From: Cytospora piceicola
Lineage: Eukaryota; Ascomycota; Sordariomycetes; Diaporthales; Cytosporaceae
Reading direction: 5' to 3'
Assembly (NCBI GenBank): GCA_023375675.1
Contig: JALQBC010000024.1
Location: forward strand, 372,001-436,000
Length of the DNA stretch: 64,000 nucleotides
The stretch's first letter is position 1; every line of letters begins with the position of its first letter. Of the stretch, positions 12,100 to 22,632 are shown piece after piece. The notes below the pieces were generated by a model, which saw only the letters and a list, made by a program, of their open reading frames with translations, was not told where the DNA came from and made no database searches. Position numbers and translations under genes: made by a program.

Positions 12100-12686
12100 T
12101 TCGCAATCTATTCCGCGATTTACACAAGTGAGTTCAGGATGTCAAGGCTGCAAGCCGCTCCGAGATCCAGCATTGCTCCCCGGCGACGTGTTATAGCTGC
12201 TCGTGAAATGGTGAAGAAAATCAGATCGTGAGCTGAGCCATCATTTGCGATTGAGCAAGGTCTTGGAATCCTAGCGGTCCTTATGAGTGAGGGAGGGGCA
12301 GAAAGTCTAATGGTGACGACAGCGATTTTAGCTTTTCTCGAACGCGTCCGGCCGGTGCTGACAACGCGCCGGCTTACCCGGCCCCGGTGAACCTGCCACT
12401 CAACTGGACGCCGGAAACCGTTGGGAGAAACGAGGTCCTGGTTTATTCGCAGCATATCAATCAGATTCTACGACAAACTTCGCCAATAGTGGTTCGCGGT
12501 ATGACTGGAATTTCTATTCCTAGAGACGCGCGTGACCATCAGTACTACAGTTGTCTTCCAGCTCCTCATTCAGGGGTATCACTTGTCTGGCAAGATACAC
12601 AACGCTGGACATACCATTTTCTCCCCATTACCCGTCAATACGTGTCTTAAACCATAGATTATGTCCCAGTCCACCTCGTAGACTTG
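12100..12686. promoter_or_regulatory. HEM25 upstream / COG8 downstream region
   Basis: A 587-bp gap between two genes on the same strand. It must hold the HEM25 promoter. No gene, RNA or repeat recognised. Confidence 0.45.
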
Positions 12687-14003
12687 CTATTTAAGTGTCT
12701 TCTCCTTGTGGTCGCCCACAATCGACTCCAATCGTCCTGCTAAAAGGCGATGCCGCCTCACGACCTCGACCCATTCTTCTTCTGCCTCACTTCCAAGGTC
12801 AAGGCCGGCCAAGAACAACCCAAAGTCTCCTCCCAGGCGGCCCAAACTCCCAGCACAGTACAAGACTTGTGTCAATAGGCTATCCCTTGACGCCTGGTCC
12901 TTGACCGTTGGCAGGTACAGTCGCAACGTCTCGAGGAGCATATCGACCAGGTACATGGGGAATGTCGACAAAGTGGAGGGCAAAGGCTCCAGGGGGTCTT
13001 CCTTATCCTCGGTGGGCGCTGAACCTGGTGCGTCTGCCCCCTCCGGGAAGATGCTCCTGTACATAGAGACTATGGCGAAACTCTGCTCGCGGAAAATCTC
13101 GATGTATCGCTTCAGGTATCTTTCCGTCTGCTGTCCTCCCGACCAGACATTACCGCTGCCTATAGACCTTTGCCTCGCCTTCTCTTGATCTGCGAGTTCC
13201 TTAAGTGGATCCAATGCGTTCAGCATGTGCATGAGAGTCGCAAGTCGACACACCAAGAACAGGGCACCCAAGATCTTGTCCTGAGAGCCGTGGCTTTTGT
13301 CTTGAGAGCCTGCTGTCTCGAGGTCTGGTAGCACTCTCCGCAACCAGCTGATGGTCCGTAGTGAAGCTGCTAATTTCAGTCCCGGAGCCTTCAGGGAAAG
13401 TATAAGGTTCGCCGCCATAGTCCTCATCGCTTCATCCGCCTGGGCTGAAATCGATGCGATTAGAGGAGAGTTTGGGTACAAGGAGTGTAGTCTCCGTATG
13501 TGACCATTGAGATCTAACGCGGACGAGTAGTTCGGCGGTGATGACGAGATGGCTGAGTTTAGTAGTGTGGGCAGCTCCAGGATATCGACGAGACGTTCAA
13601 CGTTCCTCGACAGGAGAAGAGCGCGTTTCCTCCTCGCCAGGACATCATTCTCGCTGGCCTTGTTGTATGTGCTGGAGAACCTTACAGCCTCGTTGTCTAA
13701 CTTCGGGATGGCATTTCGCAGCTCAGCAGTGCTCGTTACCAAAGTCGGCAAAGCCGTCCGAAGAGAGGCATGGTGAGATGCCGAATCGATTATAGGTTTG
13801 TGGGATTTCTTGGATAGAGATTGAAGTGATATGAGAAGGGTGTGAGATGATTGTGATAATGATTGGTGCTCGATAGACTCCAGAGAAGAGAGAGACCCAG
13901 AAGCCAGGTGGCTGAGATAGTCCAGAGAGCTCGAATCTGCCGGTGCCTTGGCCAAGTCGGAACCAGGTTGTGATGCGAGCAAATCGTATAGTAAGTCGGC
14001 CAT
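12687..14003 (-). CDS. COG8: Conserved oligomeric Golgi complex subunit 8 (Dor1 family)
   Basis: Subunit of the COG tether that captures retrograde vesicles at the Golgi. Single exon of 438 residues starting at MADLLYDLLASQPGSD; an upstream in-frame ATG at 14090 adds 29 residues of unlikely sequence, so I chose 14003. The Dor1-like region is seen in DYLSHLASGSLSSLESIE, a helical leucine-rich N-terminus with serine-rich turns, RKRALLLSRNVERLVDILELP, and the later DEAMRTMAANLILSLK and LRTISWLRRVLPDLE. The acidic insertion near residues 330-350 (TEDKEDPLEPL) is probably a surface loop. Upstream it faces SDH2 across 1.1 kb. Confidence 0.85.
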   Translation of the reverse strand: MADLLYDLLASQPGSDLAKAPADSSSLDYLSHLASGSLSSLESIEHQSLSQSSHTLLISLQSLSKKSHKPIIDSASHHASLRTALPTLVTSTAELRNAIPKLDNEAVRFSSTYNKASENDVLARRKRALLLSRNVERLVDILELPTLLNSAISSSPPNYSSALDLNGHIRRLHSLYPNSPLIASISAQADEAMRTMAANLILSLKAPGLKLAASLRTISWLRRVLPDLETAGSQDKSHGSQDKILGALFLVCRLATLMHMLNALDPLKELADQEKARQRSIGSGNVWSGGQQTERYLKRYIEIFREQSFAIVSMYRSIFPEGADAPGSAPTEDKEDPLEPLPSTLSTFPMYLVDMLLETLRLYLPTVKDQASRDSLLTQVLYCAGSLGRLGGDFGLFLAGLDLGSEAEEEWVEVVRRHRLLAGRLESIVGDHKEKTLK

Positions 14004-15113
14004 ACTCTCAATTGCTCTTTGACTCCTCGACTTCTCACTTGAGTCTCTCAGGGTGCGTACGATTATCACCGATGAGATAGCAGATAACACGTTCCTTCCC
14101 GTATTCCTTCCCTTATCTTTCGGAATTTGGTTGTGTTTTTCGACGATAAAGGCGTCTCTCTTTTGATGTCGGATGTGGTTCCTGCGAGGGTCACAATGCT
14201 GATGTTTCCCAAGGTTGGTTTCAATGTTGGGACTCGTGATGCTGTCAAACGGGTAACAAACAGTACGGTATGAGTACGGGCCACGACACGTTACGCCAAG
14301 TTACCCAATCAGATGGCCTGCCGTTACTCCGTAGGCCCATGCACAATCTCACCTTTCATCACTTCTCGCAATTGCTCCCACTCTCATGACTGAAGATAGT
14401 TCATGGTGGATTTCTCAATTGGACTGAACTGTAACTACGACATCAATCTAATTTCTCGACCTTTGCAGGGCACGGGCTAGGTACTAGGTCTTTAGGCTGC
14501 ATTTAGTTGTATCCGAGGCCATCTCGGACCCAAAACTAGACAACTAGAAAATACACTACGCAACACTATCCTTGACACATGTAGTGTAATGCGGTACTTA
14601 TACGTAACCATGTACTGTTGCGATTCTGTTGCTCCTGAGGAACCAGCGTGCTTTTTTCAATGTCAACAGTTGCAAGACAATATATATGTGAAAGGTCCCA
14701 AAAATCTCAATCTGCACAATGTTCAGGTATAGTTGGTAGATAAGATAACGAATGCAAGATGCTTCCGCGGAGGCGGATCCCATGTTTCTCCCCTGTCGCG
14801 ATGCCAAGTTCCGAGGTCCCTGCCGGCACGTGATATCCCGAGGGACTTGGAAATTGTCAAACGCTGATTGGGCAGTCTGGAACGGGTCGGCAATTCGGTT
14901 ACTTGCCCTTTCTCTATGTCGATGACCTCGACCATCCAGAAAACATCGCCACAAGGTCCAGAGCGTTGTAAAGGAGGCATTAATTCTGCCAATTCTTGTG
15001 TCGGCCATACCAACTTTCGGTCACTCAATCTTCCTAACCAATACATCCATCGCCTTCTACTAATTGGAACGAGACCTTACACATAACCACCACACTCCGT
15101 TGACCCGACGAAA
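14004..15113. promoter_or_regulatory. Divergent intergenic region COG8 / SDH2
   Basis: A 1.1-kb gap, moderately AT-rich in the middle (about 14400-14720). Open frames on the minus strand between 14598 and 15046 have no recognisable domain and are treated as noise. No RNA gene seen. Confidence 0.45.
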
Positions 15114-16114
15114 ATGGCCGCTCTCCGCTCTACCTCAGCCCGATTCCTGGGTGCCGCCTCCAGGCCGGCGTTCCGGCCTGCGACGATGTTCATGGCATCC
15201 CGATCCATGGCATCTGTCTCCGAGCCCGAATCCAAGGTCGAGAACTCCAATGCCAGCGCTGGGCCCGCTGCCGATGCGCCGCGCATGAAGGCCTTCCAGG
15301 TCTACCGATGGAACCCAGACCAGCCCACCGAGAAGCCCAAGATGCAGACCTATACTCTCGACCTCAACAAGACCGGGCCCATGGTCCTCGACGCCTTGGT
15401 GCGCATCAAGAACGAGCTCGACCCCACCCTGACCTTCCGCCGGAGTTGCAGAGAGGGTATTTGCGGTAGCTGTGCCATGAACATCAACGGCATGAACACT
15501 CTGGCATGCTTGTGTGAGTAGAGACTATGGGGAGGAGGAAGTAGACTTTTGTACTAGGAGTCAAGTGCTGATTGTCATACAGGCCGCATTCCTGCCGAGT
15601 CCAACAAGGACATGAAGATCTACCCCCTGCCACACACCTACGTCGTCAAGGACCTGGTACCAGACTTGACTCACTTCTACAAGCAATACAAGTCCATCAA
15701 GCCATACTTGCAAAGAGACACCCCGGCACCTGATGTAAGACTAATTCTCATTGGTCTGTTTTCTTGTGGTCGATCGTGCTGACAATTTCACAGGGCAAGG
15801 AATACCGACAGAGCAAGGAGGACCGGAAAAAGCTGGACGGTCTGTACGAGTGCATCCTCTGCGCTTGCTGCTCAACATCTTGCCCCTCTTACTGGTGGAA
15901 CGCCGAGGAGTACCTCGGACCCGCCATCCTGCTCCAGTCTTACAGATGGTTGATCGACTCCCGAGACGAGAGGAAGTCCGAGCGAAAGGAGGCACTGGAC
16001 AACTCCATGAGCTTGTACCGATGCCACACCATTCTTAACTGCACAAGGACTTGCCCCAAGGGCCTCAACCCCGGTCTTGCCATTGCCGAGATCAAGAAGG
16101 AGATGGCGATATAA
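15114..16114 (+). CDS. SDH2: Succinate dehydrogenase iron-sulfur subunit, mitochondrial
   Basis: Complex II subunit that carries electrons from FAD to ubiquinone. Exons 15114-15513, 15583-15734 and 15794-16114 give 290 residues. An Arg/Ser/Ala-rich presequence (about 1-35) targets mitochondria. The 2Fe-2S cluster is bound by [10 protein letters not shown] and ACLC (Cys 112, 117, 120, 132). The 4Fe-4S and 3Fe-4S clusters are bound by [12 protein letters not shown] (204-215) and [17 protein letters not shown] (261-277). Exon 1 ends inside the Cys134 codon. The residues known elsewhere as sites of SDHI fungicide resistance carry the usual wild-type state: Pro215, Asn220 and His262, equal to Botrytis P225, N230 and H272. 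Confidence 0.97.
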
Positions 16115-17090
16115 ACTGATTATAAGAGACAACAAGAGACAACAATAAAACAAGAAATCAATCTTCTTTGTTCAATTGGGACATGGGTGGGAGCGGGGTG
16201 GAGGATTGAACTGTGCATTTGAGTTTGTTTCATGTCACCGTGCATAACCGGAGTTTACGCTGTCATAGTATCTACAAATGAACCCTTGGTTTCAGCCAAC
16301 TTACACCTGGGAGGTGCCTTATGGACCGTCATGAGGATCAGACATCGGGGCCAAACACACCGGGCTTTTGGAGGCTTAGGAGCAAGTGTGGCGGCAGTAC
16401 AGGAGACGAAGAACTGGCGCTCGCTGTGGACAGGCCGAAACTGCGCAGCCCACCAAAGACACGTGGATCTTCCTTGGGCTACCTACCGATCTGAGATACC
16501 TAGGTATCGTGTTGGGAGGAACGCACGGCGTCTTACAGAGTACCTAGGTACCTGGGTAAAGAAGCCTTGTGAGTGGGAGGTACCTAGCTTCTCGATGTGT
16601 TGAGTCCTATCGCAGCTACCAATGGCTGTGTTCACCCGGTACAGACATATGATTCAATACATGTTGACCCTGGACTTCCTGGGACTTCGCATCTCTCGAT
16701 TTACAGACTGAAACTTTCAAGTTTTCGGGCTTCACTCTATTTGCTCATCTTTTCTTTACAGCGCTGCGCTCCCAATCACACCTGTATACTAGACTGCTAT
16801 GCGCACAGCATCAACACCAACATTACGTCTGTAAGTGACTATAATCAGACTAAGTAGATACGAAGGGCTAACTATGTTAGTTATCAACTAACTAATATAG
16901 TTTTGTATCTGAGAACCTCGTATTCCCTCGGGGGGGCTGGTTTGCTCAACTTACTCCATTCGCATAAATAGACCCTCATTCAGAGATGGAGTTTCCCCCC
17001 GTTGTTTAACATCAGAGTTCGGACACTATTGTCCATTACACCTACTGTAAATTCAACCACCTCCTTAAAACGTCAACATTCACCATCATC
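16115..17090. other. Intergenic region with CCTAGG palindromes
   Basis: Nearly 1 kb without a supportable gene. It holds ATACCTAGGTAT at 16496-16507, TACCTAGGTA at 16541-16550 and a partial copy at 16581-16587. The last ~130 bp before 17091 form the promoter of the secreted-protein gene. Confidence 0.6.
16963..16970 (+). promoter_or_regulatory. TATA-like box of the secreted-protein gene
   Basis: CATAAATA lies about 120 bp upstream of the start codon at 17091 and is followed by C/T- and A-rich leader sequence. Position and sequence fit a TATA box for a regulated gene; housekeeping genes nearby lack such an element. Confidence 0.4.
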
Positions 17091-17669
17091 ATGCATTCAG
17101 CCCAGTTCCTCACGGTGCTGTCCCTCCTCCTGGGATTGGCCACAGCCCTGAACTTGAGAGCCCATACTGGAGTCCGCCATGTCATCCCGCGGGACTCGGT
17201 TCAACCCGGCATCACAGAGATAATGGACCAGCTTAGTCAAGTAGACTTCCACGGACTGTGCGAGCGTCCTGAAAGCGAAAAAATGGAGCAGGCGTGCGTG
17301 GACCTCACACGTAATGTCGTGTCTTGCCTCGTCCGATGGCAAGATGACTGCCTCGAGTTGGCAGACTTTCTGGTCCAGCGTGGCATAGATATTCCCGGTT
17401 TCAACCCCCGGGGCAATGGTATGGACAGGAACCTGTTGTCCTCTCTCGACAGCGTTCCCACCGAGCTCCTGCTTGAGAGGGTGGCCGCGTTCGAAGGTGG
17501 CCTACTCAACCAAAACCAGCTCAGCATCCCCGTAGGATGTCAAAAAGTGTGCACGCGCGACGTCAACACGCTCTCGCGAGCTTATCTGTGCTTGATCTGC
17601 CAGATTGTGGATAGTCTGTTTCACGCTGCACCTTCGGCCAACACGACAGTTTCGGCAATTCTGGATTGA
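17091..17669 (+). CDS. Small secreted protein with eight cysteines (effector-like)
   Basis: Single-exon gene of 192 residues. The first ~19 residues (MHSAQFLTVLSLLLGLATA) are a clear signal peptide with an Ala-x-Ala type end. The mature protein has eight cysteines at 57, 69, 79, 87, 150, 154, 167 and 170, four in each half, which suggests four disulfides in two clusters. A middle segment (about 98-125) rich in G, N, P and S may be a linker. One N-glycosylation sequon, NTT, lies near the C-terminus. No enzyme motif is visible. This profile fits a secreted cysteine-containing protein of the kind often considered as a candidate effector, or a small cell-wall protein. Function unknown. Confidence 0.75.
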   Translation: MHSAQFLTVLSLLLGLATALNLRAHTGVRHVIPRDSVQPGITEIMDQLSQVDFHGLCERPESEKMEQACVDLTRNVVSCLVRWQDDCLELADFLVQRGIDIPGFNPRGNGMDRNLLSSLDSVPTELLLERVAAFEGGLLNQNQLSIPVGCQKVCTRDVNTLSRAYLCLICQIVDSLFHAAPSANTTVSAILD

Positions 17670-18108
17670 GCCCCCCTTCTTCAATCAGGTTCAACCCCTT
17701 TCTCAACGCAGAGGCACAAGCTGGAGCGACCTGAAACGCCAAAATACAGCAGCGAGATGTCCTCTCTTTTCGACATTGGCATATGGAGTAATTCACCACG
17801 GCTGGGACGTTGGTGAGTGTCCACAGTGTGGGGTCAGGACAGGAAGGTGGGAGGAGCGGGCAGGGCGACCTAGAAAGCTACCAAAATTGGCTGTCAGGAC
17901 TTCAGGTGGTTGTTTTGTGTCAGTTGGTTGGTCTGTTTGTTAGGTACGATGGTGCCGTTAAATAGCCCCAAAACTGCCCTGCCGGAGGCTCTTCTCTGAC
18001 ACTGGATCATTGTACCCGCAAGTAGAATCATTTAGACAACATTAACTCCAATACTTCCGTTCGCAACCCTATGTGGATTCACATATCTGGGGTATAATAC
18101 AACTTGTC
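17670..18108. other. Convergent intergenic region
   Basis: A 439-bp region between the 3' ends of the secreted-protein gene and ADE2. Nothing recognised in it. Confidence 0.5.
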
Positions 18109-20016
18109 TCATTTCTTTCCCATCTTCTCCAAGTATGCCTCCACATCAATGTCCTGGAGCAGGTTTGCCTTGTCGTGAACCTGCTTTTCCATCTCTAGTT
18201 GATAGTTCTTCATTTTCTCATGAAGATCAGGAATGAAGGCGCCCAAACAGCGGATTGCGAGCAGTGCCGCGTTTGTTGAGTTGTTGATAGCTACGGTGGC
18301 AGTTGGCACGCCTCGCTGTGAAGACGCATTAGTGATATGGACGCAAGAAATGTTGCGAGGATGGTGAAGGGATTGTACTCACAGGCATCTGCACGATACT
18401 CAACAAGCTGTCCACGCCATCCAAGTGTGTCGCCTTGACTGGGACACCGATGACAGGCAGAGGCGTATACGCAGCGATCATACCCGGCAGGTGGGCAGCA
18501 CCTCCCGCAGCAGCGATGATGACCTTGATACCCCTTGACGCGGCCTCGGTGGCCACCTTGGCCATCTTAGCGGGCGTCCTGTGCGCAGACGTGATGTCCA
18601 CCGTCCACGGGACGCCAAACTGGGTGAGGATGTCGATGCCGGCCTTCAGCACGGGCAGGTCGGAGTCGGAGCCCATGGTGACCAGGACCAGTGGTGATCC
18701 CTTGTCTGCCTTCTTCGGTGCCTCGGTCGGCCGGAGCGCCTGGCTTGATGCCTGGAGGCGCTCGTGCCTGATCTCGTCTGCGGTCTGGATGAGCGGCTGC
18801 GCGAACCTCTCGAGCTCCTCAATGGAGCCGGAGCCCGTAATGGTGATGTGGCCGATCTTGCGGCTCGGCTTGGACTCCTTGCCGTACAGGTGGGGGAAGA
18901 CGGCCACGCCCTTCGCGTACATTCCCTCGGCCTGCTCGACGAGCCTATTGTGGGAGTCGGGGTTGGCTCCGCCCAGGATGTTAATCATGATGCTGGAGGA
19001 GGCGCTCGGCTCCAGGACCTCCGGGAGGGGCTTGTCCAGGATGGAGTAGAGCTGGGCCTTGTACTGGGACATGTGCGGCACGGCCTCGATGGTGTAGTGG
19101 CCGGAGTTGTGTGGTCGGGGCGCGATCTCGTTGACCAATATCTTTCCTGTGGGGTGTTAGTAGGCGTCACGGTGGGTTAGCATGGTCAGGAAAGTATCAT
19201 ACCATCACTAGTGAGGAACATCTCCACGGCGAAGACGCCACGGCCCCACAGCTTCTCAACAACACCGCAGGCAACCTTTTGTGCCTGTTCACAGACAGAC
19301 GCAGAAACGCTCCGGGGAGGCATGAAGACCTTGGAGCAGATGTTGTCTTCGTGTATCGTCTCCACGGCTGGGTAGGGCACAAGACGCTTCGTCTTTCCCT
19401 GGTCGTCCTCCGTCCTGACAACCATAACAGCCAGCTCCAACTCAAAGGGAACCCACTTCTCAGCGTAACAAGACAGCTTTCCGAACTCTTTGACGGCCTG
19501 GTCAAAGTCGGCCTCGCTCGATATCTTGAAGTTTCCCCTGCCATCGTACGAACCCTTCCTGGCCTTCAACATGAATGGGAAGCCGAATTTCTCGGAAGCC
19601 TGCTTCATGGATGCAAGCATGGCCTCCCCACCCTCGACAGCAATCTGGTCGGCGATAGGCAGGCCTTCTGTTCCCAGGTACTCCTTCTGGAGGTACTTGT
19701 CTTGGATCAGCCTCAGGGATTTCCAAGACGGATGAACGGTGACCTTCTTCCCATCCACGCCGTTGGTGTCGATATCCTCGAGCACCTCAGTCTCGATATG
19801 CTCAATCTCCACAGTGAGGACATCACAGCTGGCTGCCAGTTCCCGGATCTTGGCTGCGTCCTTGAAAGATCCCGTAACATGCTTGCTGTTGCTGTTGATG
19901 TTCTTTGCCGGTGAGTTTTTCTCATCGAGGATAGCTATCTCGATGTCCAGTGGAGAGGCGGCCTCACACAGCATACGGCCTAGCTGACCACCGCCCAGAA
20001 GACCGAGTACAGTCAT
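18109..20016 (-). CDS. ADE2: Phosphoribosylaminoimidazole carboxylase (PurK-PurE fusion)
   Basis: Bifunctional enzyme of de novo purine synthesis that converts AIR to CAIR in the cytosol. Exons 20016-19203, 19146-18383 and 18315-18109 give 594 residues. The N-terminal ATP-grasp (PurK) half opens with the nucleotide-binding [15 protein letters not shown], has [15 protein letters not shown], and crosses an intron into [16 protein letters not shown]. The C-terminal PurE half has [12 protein letters not shown] (about 427-438), SAHRTP (458-463) and [22 protein letters not shown]. All key motifs are intact, so the enzyme should be active. Loss of this gene classically gives red, adenine-requiring colonies. 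Divergent from DUS4. Confidence 0.97.
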
Positions 20017-20740
20017 AGTATATGTGTGTAGGTGAATGGGTAAGTGGACAAGTGAGTGGTCGTTCGACTGCCTTCTCTGGGCGGTTGGAAAACGGGATTA
20101 TCGTCCGTGGGTTGAGTGAACAGGCGGATAGATTGTGAGACACTCACGAGCAAGTGGAACTTGATATACCTGTAAATCGCTTGTGTGCTGCTGGAGGATG
20201 GGTATGAGTCGTCACTTACCCGTAGGTGAGTGGATATCAGGAATTTCAGAAATTATCAGGGTTTCCCGCCTTGGTGAGTGATTTGGGAAGTCGATAGACC
20301 CTTTGAGGGTGCTTCGGCCAATCATAAGGTGTTATCTGGACCCTAACCCTAACCCGCATCTCGATATTTGCTCTTCTGGCTGTGCTTGTATTTCTTCCAG
20401 AAATGGTCAAGGCATATGGTGAGTCTATGAGATAGGCCGCCAAATCCACAGTTGTTCTGTCATCTATGTGGGGGATTCCAGTGCCTCCAACTCATCAGTG
20501 GCAGTGAATCGTGGCGTGATGAACGATATTTGTTCCCGCCTAACTAAAAGATCCTGAGTTCCGTGAGGCTTGTTTCTCGTCAACTCTTCATCACCAGTTG
20601 ATTCCTCCCCATACTGCGAACCACAAAAGCCGAGAACTTCTCGAAAAGTGTGAGAGCAATTGTGGGTGATAATTACCGCTCGGGTACTGTCCGGCAGCCG
20701 TCCTTCCATTTTGCCTACGAGCCGTAAGGGCTGTCTCATA
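20017..20740. promoter_or_regulatory. Divergent intergenic region ADE2 / DUS4
   Basis: A 724-bp region with no supportable gene. It includes the telomere-like repeat at 20341-20355. Several TGAGTG/GTGAGT hexamers occur between 20040 and 20280; their meaning is unknown. Confidence 0.5.
20341..20355 (+). repeat. Short telomere-like repeat, 2.5 units of CCCTAA
   Basis: CCCTAACCCTAACCC is the fungal telomere repeat read from the C-rich strand. It lies between two divergent housekeeping genes, 325 bp upstream of ADE2 and 386 bp upstream of DUS4. Too short to prove a chromosome end; it may be a Tbf1/Rap1-type binding site. Confidence 0.6.
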
Positions 20741-22250
20741 ATGGACGCTCCTCCTCAGGATGGCACCCAGAGTTATGCAGGCCTTCCGCAGCTGGAACAG
20801 TGAGTAGAGTTCTCCTTCCCACATACAACCCTGGATCCCGTGAATTCATAGTTGACAACTCTGTTTATACAGTCCTCTGAAGATCTTTGACCTCGCCAAG
20901 AGCCAGAACAGGTTCTTGTATGCCTGCGCGCCTATGGTGAGGTACAGCAAAGTAAGCTTTCCTTCCAACACCAGCAAGAAGCCGGGGACAAACCGCCTTA
21001 ACATGAATTGTGTTTCAGCTTGCCTTCAGACAGACAGTGCACGCTTATGGAACGGATCTGTGTTGGACTCCTATGATTCTGGCAAAGGAGTTCAACCGCA
21101 GCTCTATAGCACGGCACAGTGGTTCGTCTGGTCCCCTCGTGATACTCGACTTATGACACACCATGACGGGGCTTGGCTAATAAGCCGTACAGACTTCACA
21201 TTCTCCACTGAGGGTCCTCAGCCTCCCACAATAGCCCAGTTTGGCGCCAACTCGCCTGTTGAATTATCCCGGGCATCGTCACTGGTCGCCCCTTACGTAG
21301 GTGGAGTCGACATCAACTGCGGCTGTCCACAGTCATGGGCATGCTCGGAGATACTTGGTGCGGCTCTGATGGAGAAACGAGAGTTGGTGAGAGACATGGT
21401 CATCGAAACAAGACAGAAGCTAAGGAACGAAGGCTGGGCTGTTGGGAAGGAGAAGGACATCGACAATCCCAAGGGCAGGAGCGTGAGCGTTAAGATAAGG
21501 GTGCACAAGGACCTGAGGTATGCCAACGCCCCCGAAGATTATAAAACTTGGAAGATATGGGTACCAAAACCCGGGCTGACTTGTCAAAGGAAAACAATCG
21601 ATTTCATAGAAACCGTCCTTGGTGACGCACAAGACCGCAATGTCGACTTCCTCACCATTCACCCCCGAACTAGAAGCACGCCCTCTACATTACCCATCAA
21701 CCTGGAAGCACTAGGGCTCCTCACCGAAAAATATGGCGACCGAGTTCCAATTCTTGTTTCCGGGGACGTTTTTTCCCTAAAGTCATTACCATATGCCTCG
21801 CCATATCTCCATCCCTCAGGTGGAGATGAGAGCAAGCCACTCCTGCCCAAGCTAGCAGGTTTGATGTCCGCCCGAGCCCTCCTAGCCAATCCAGCCCTGT
21901 TCGCCGGGTACGAGGCTTGTCCCTGGGAGGCGGTCGAGTTGTTTATGAATAAAGTCGTAAAGGCGCCGCTGCCCTTCAAGCTAGTACAACACCATCGTAA
22001 GTTCTGAACCACATCTAGTTAGAATTCAAGCGCAAGCAATACTGACCAAGGCTATCCAGTGGGTGAGATGTGCGGACCAGGCTTTGGGCCAGATAAGGCT
22101 GCGCTACTTAATAAGACGGACAGAAAAGAGATGTACAACTGCACAAACATGTGTGAGCTGATTGACTTTTTGGACGAGAAGATGCACGAACGAGACGGAC
22201 AGGAGTGTATCCGGAGGAACATGTCACTATCGGAAATGCCAACAATGTAA
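20741..22250 (+). CDS. DUS4: tRNA-dihydrouridine(20a/20b) synthase Dus4
   Basis: FMN enzyme reducing uridine in the tRNA D-loop with NADPH. Six exons, 20741-20799, 20873-20951, 21019-21121, 21193-21517, 21590-21996 and 22060-22250, join in frame to 387 residues. Conserved blocks: RFLYACAPMVRYSKLAFR at the flavin site, GAN, then VDINCGCPQ (about 119-127) with the catalytic cysteine at 125. The usual KIR-type phosphate motif is VSVKIRVH, and the active-site histidine lies in FLTIHPRTR. GLMSARALLANPALF is the C-terminal barrel motif. The fifth donor is a standard GTAAGT, whereas the third intron uses GTTCGT. The last ~20 residues after IRRN are uncertain: a plausible coding tail in another frame (about 22368-22428) could be an additional exon. 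Confidence 0.85.
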
Positions 22251-22632
22251 GGCTCTGTTTTTGGTGTCTGTTACTCAAAATTTGGCTCGTCCTGATCGCA
22301 AATATGCCTTGGTATGATTTTCATGCTGGGATATCGCGGTCTATCACTGAACGTCTGGAAACAGTGCCTAGTTCCTACTCCGAGGGCCTTCGAGAAGTAC
22401 TGGAAAAAGAGCGCTCCACGAAACCTTGACCTGCCGTCCCTAGAAAGCACGCATTTCCATCCATAATTCCTTGGATGTTTCGTACTTAGTACATGCCATC
22501 CCCTGTTTCCGGCCTTTTAAGCGCCACCGGGAGGTCTTTAACGCCTGATACGCAAGCCTCAATTCTACCAGCAGAAGAGCTCCCGGTAAACAAGCCTCGA
22601 TGTCTCACTTCTGCTTCATCCTCACCAGTCCG
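22251..22632. other. Convergent intergenic region DUS4 / cyclin
   Basis: A 382-bp gap. The segment at 22368-22428 reads VPSSYSEGLREVLEKERS before a stop and looks like coding sequence, possibly a missed DUS4 exon; no spliced model that keeps frame was found with canonical sites. Confidence 0.4.

Noticed and set aside
14598..15046. Minus-strand frames of 136 and 107 codons upstream of SDH2
   Set aside because: No domain, no splice support, and they overlap each other in different frames; likely noise in a promoter region.
18435..19180. Two long plus-strand frames
   Set aside because: Antisense of ADE2 exon 2, which has intact PurK and PurE motifs.
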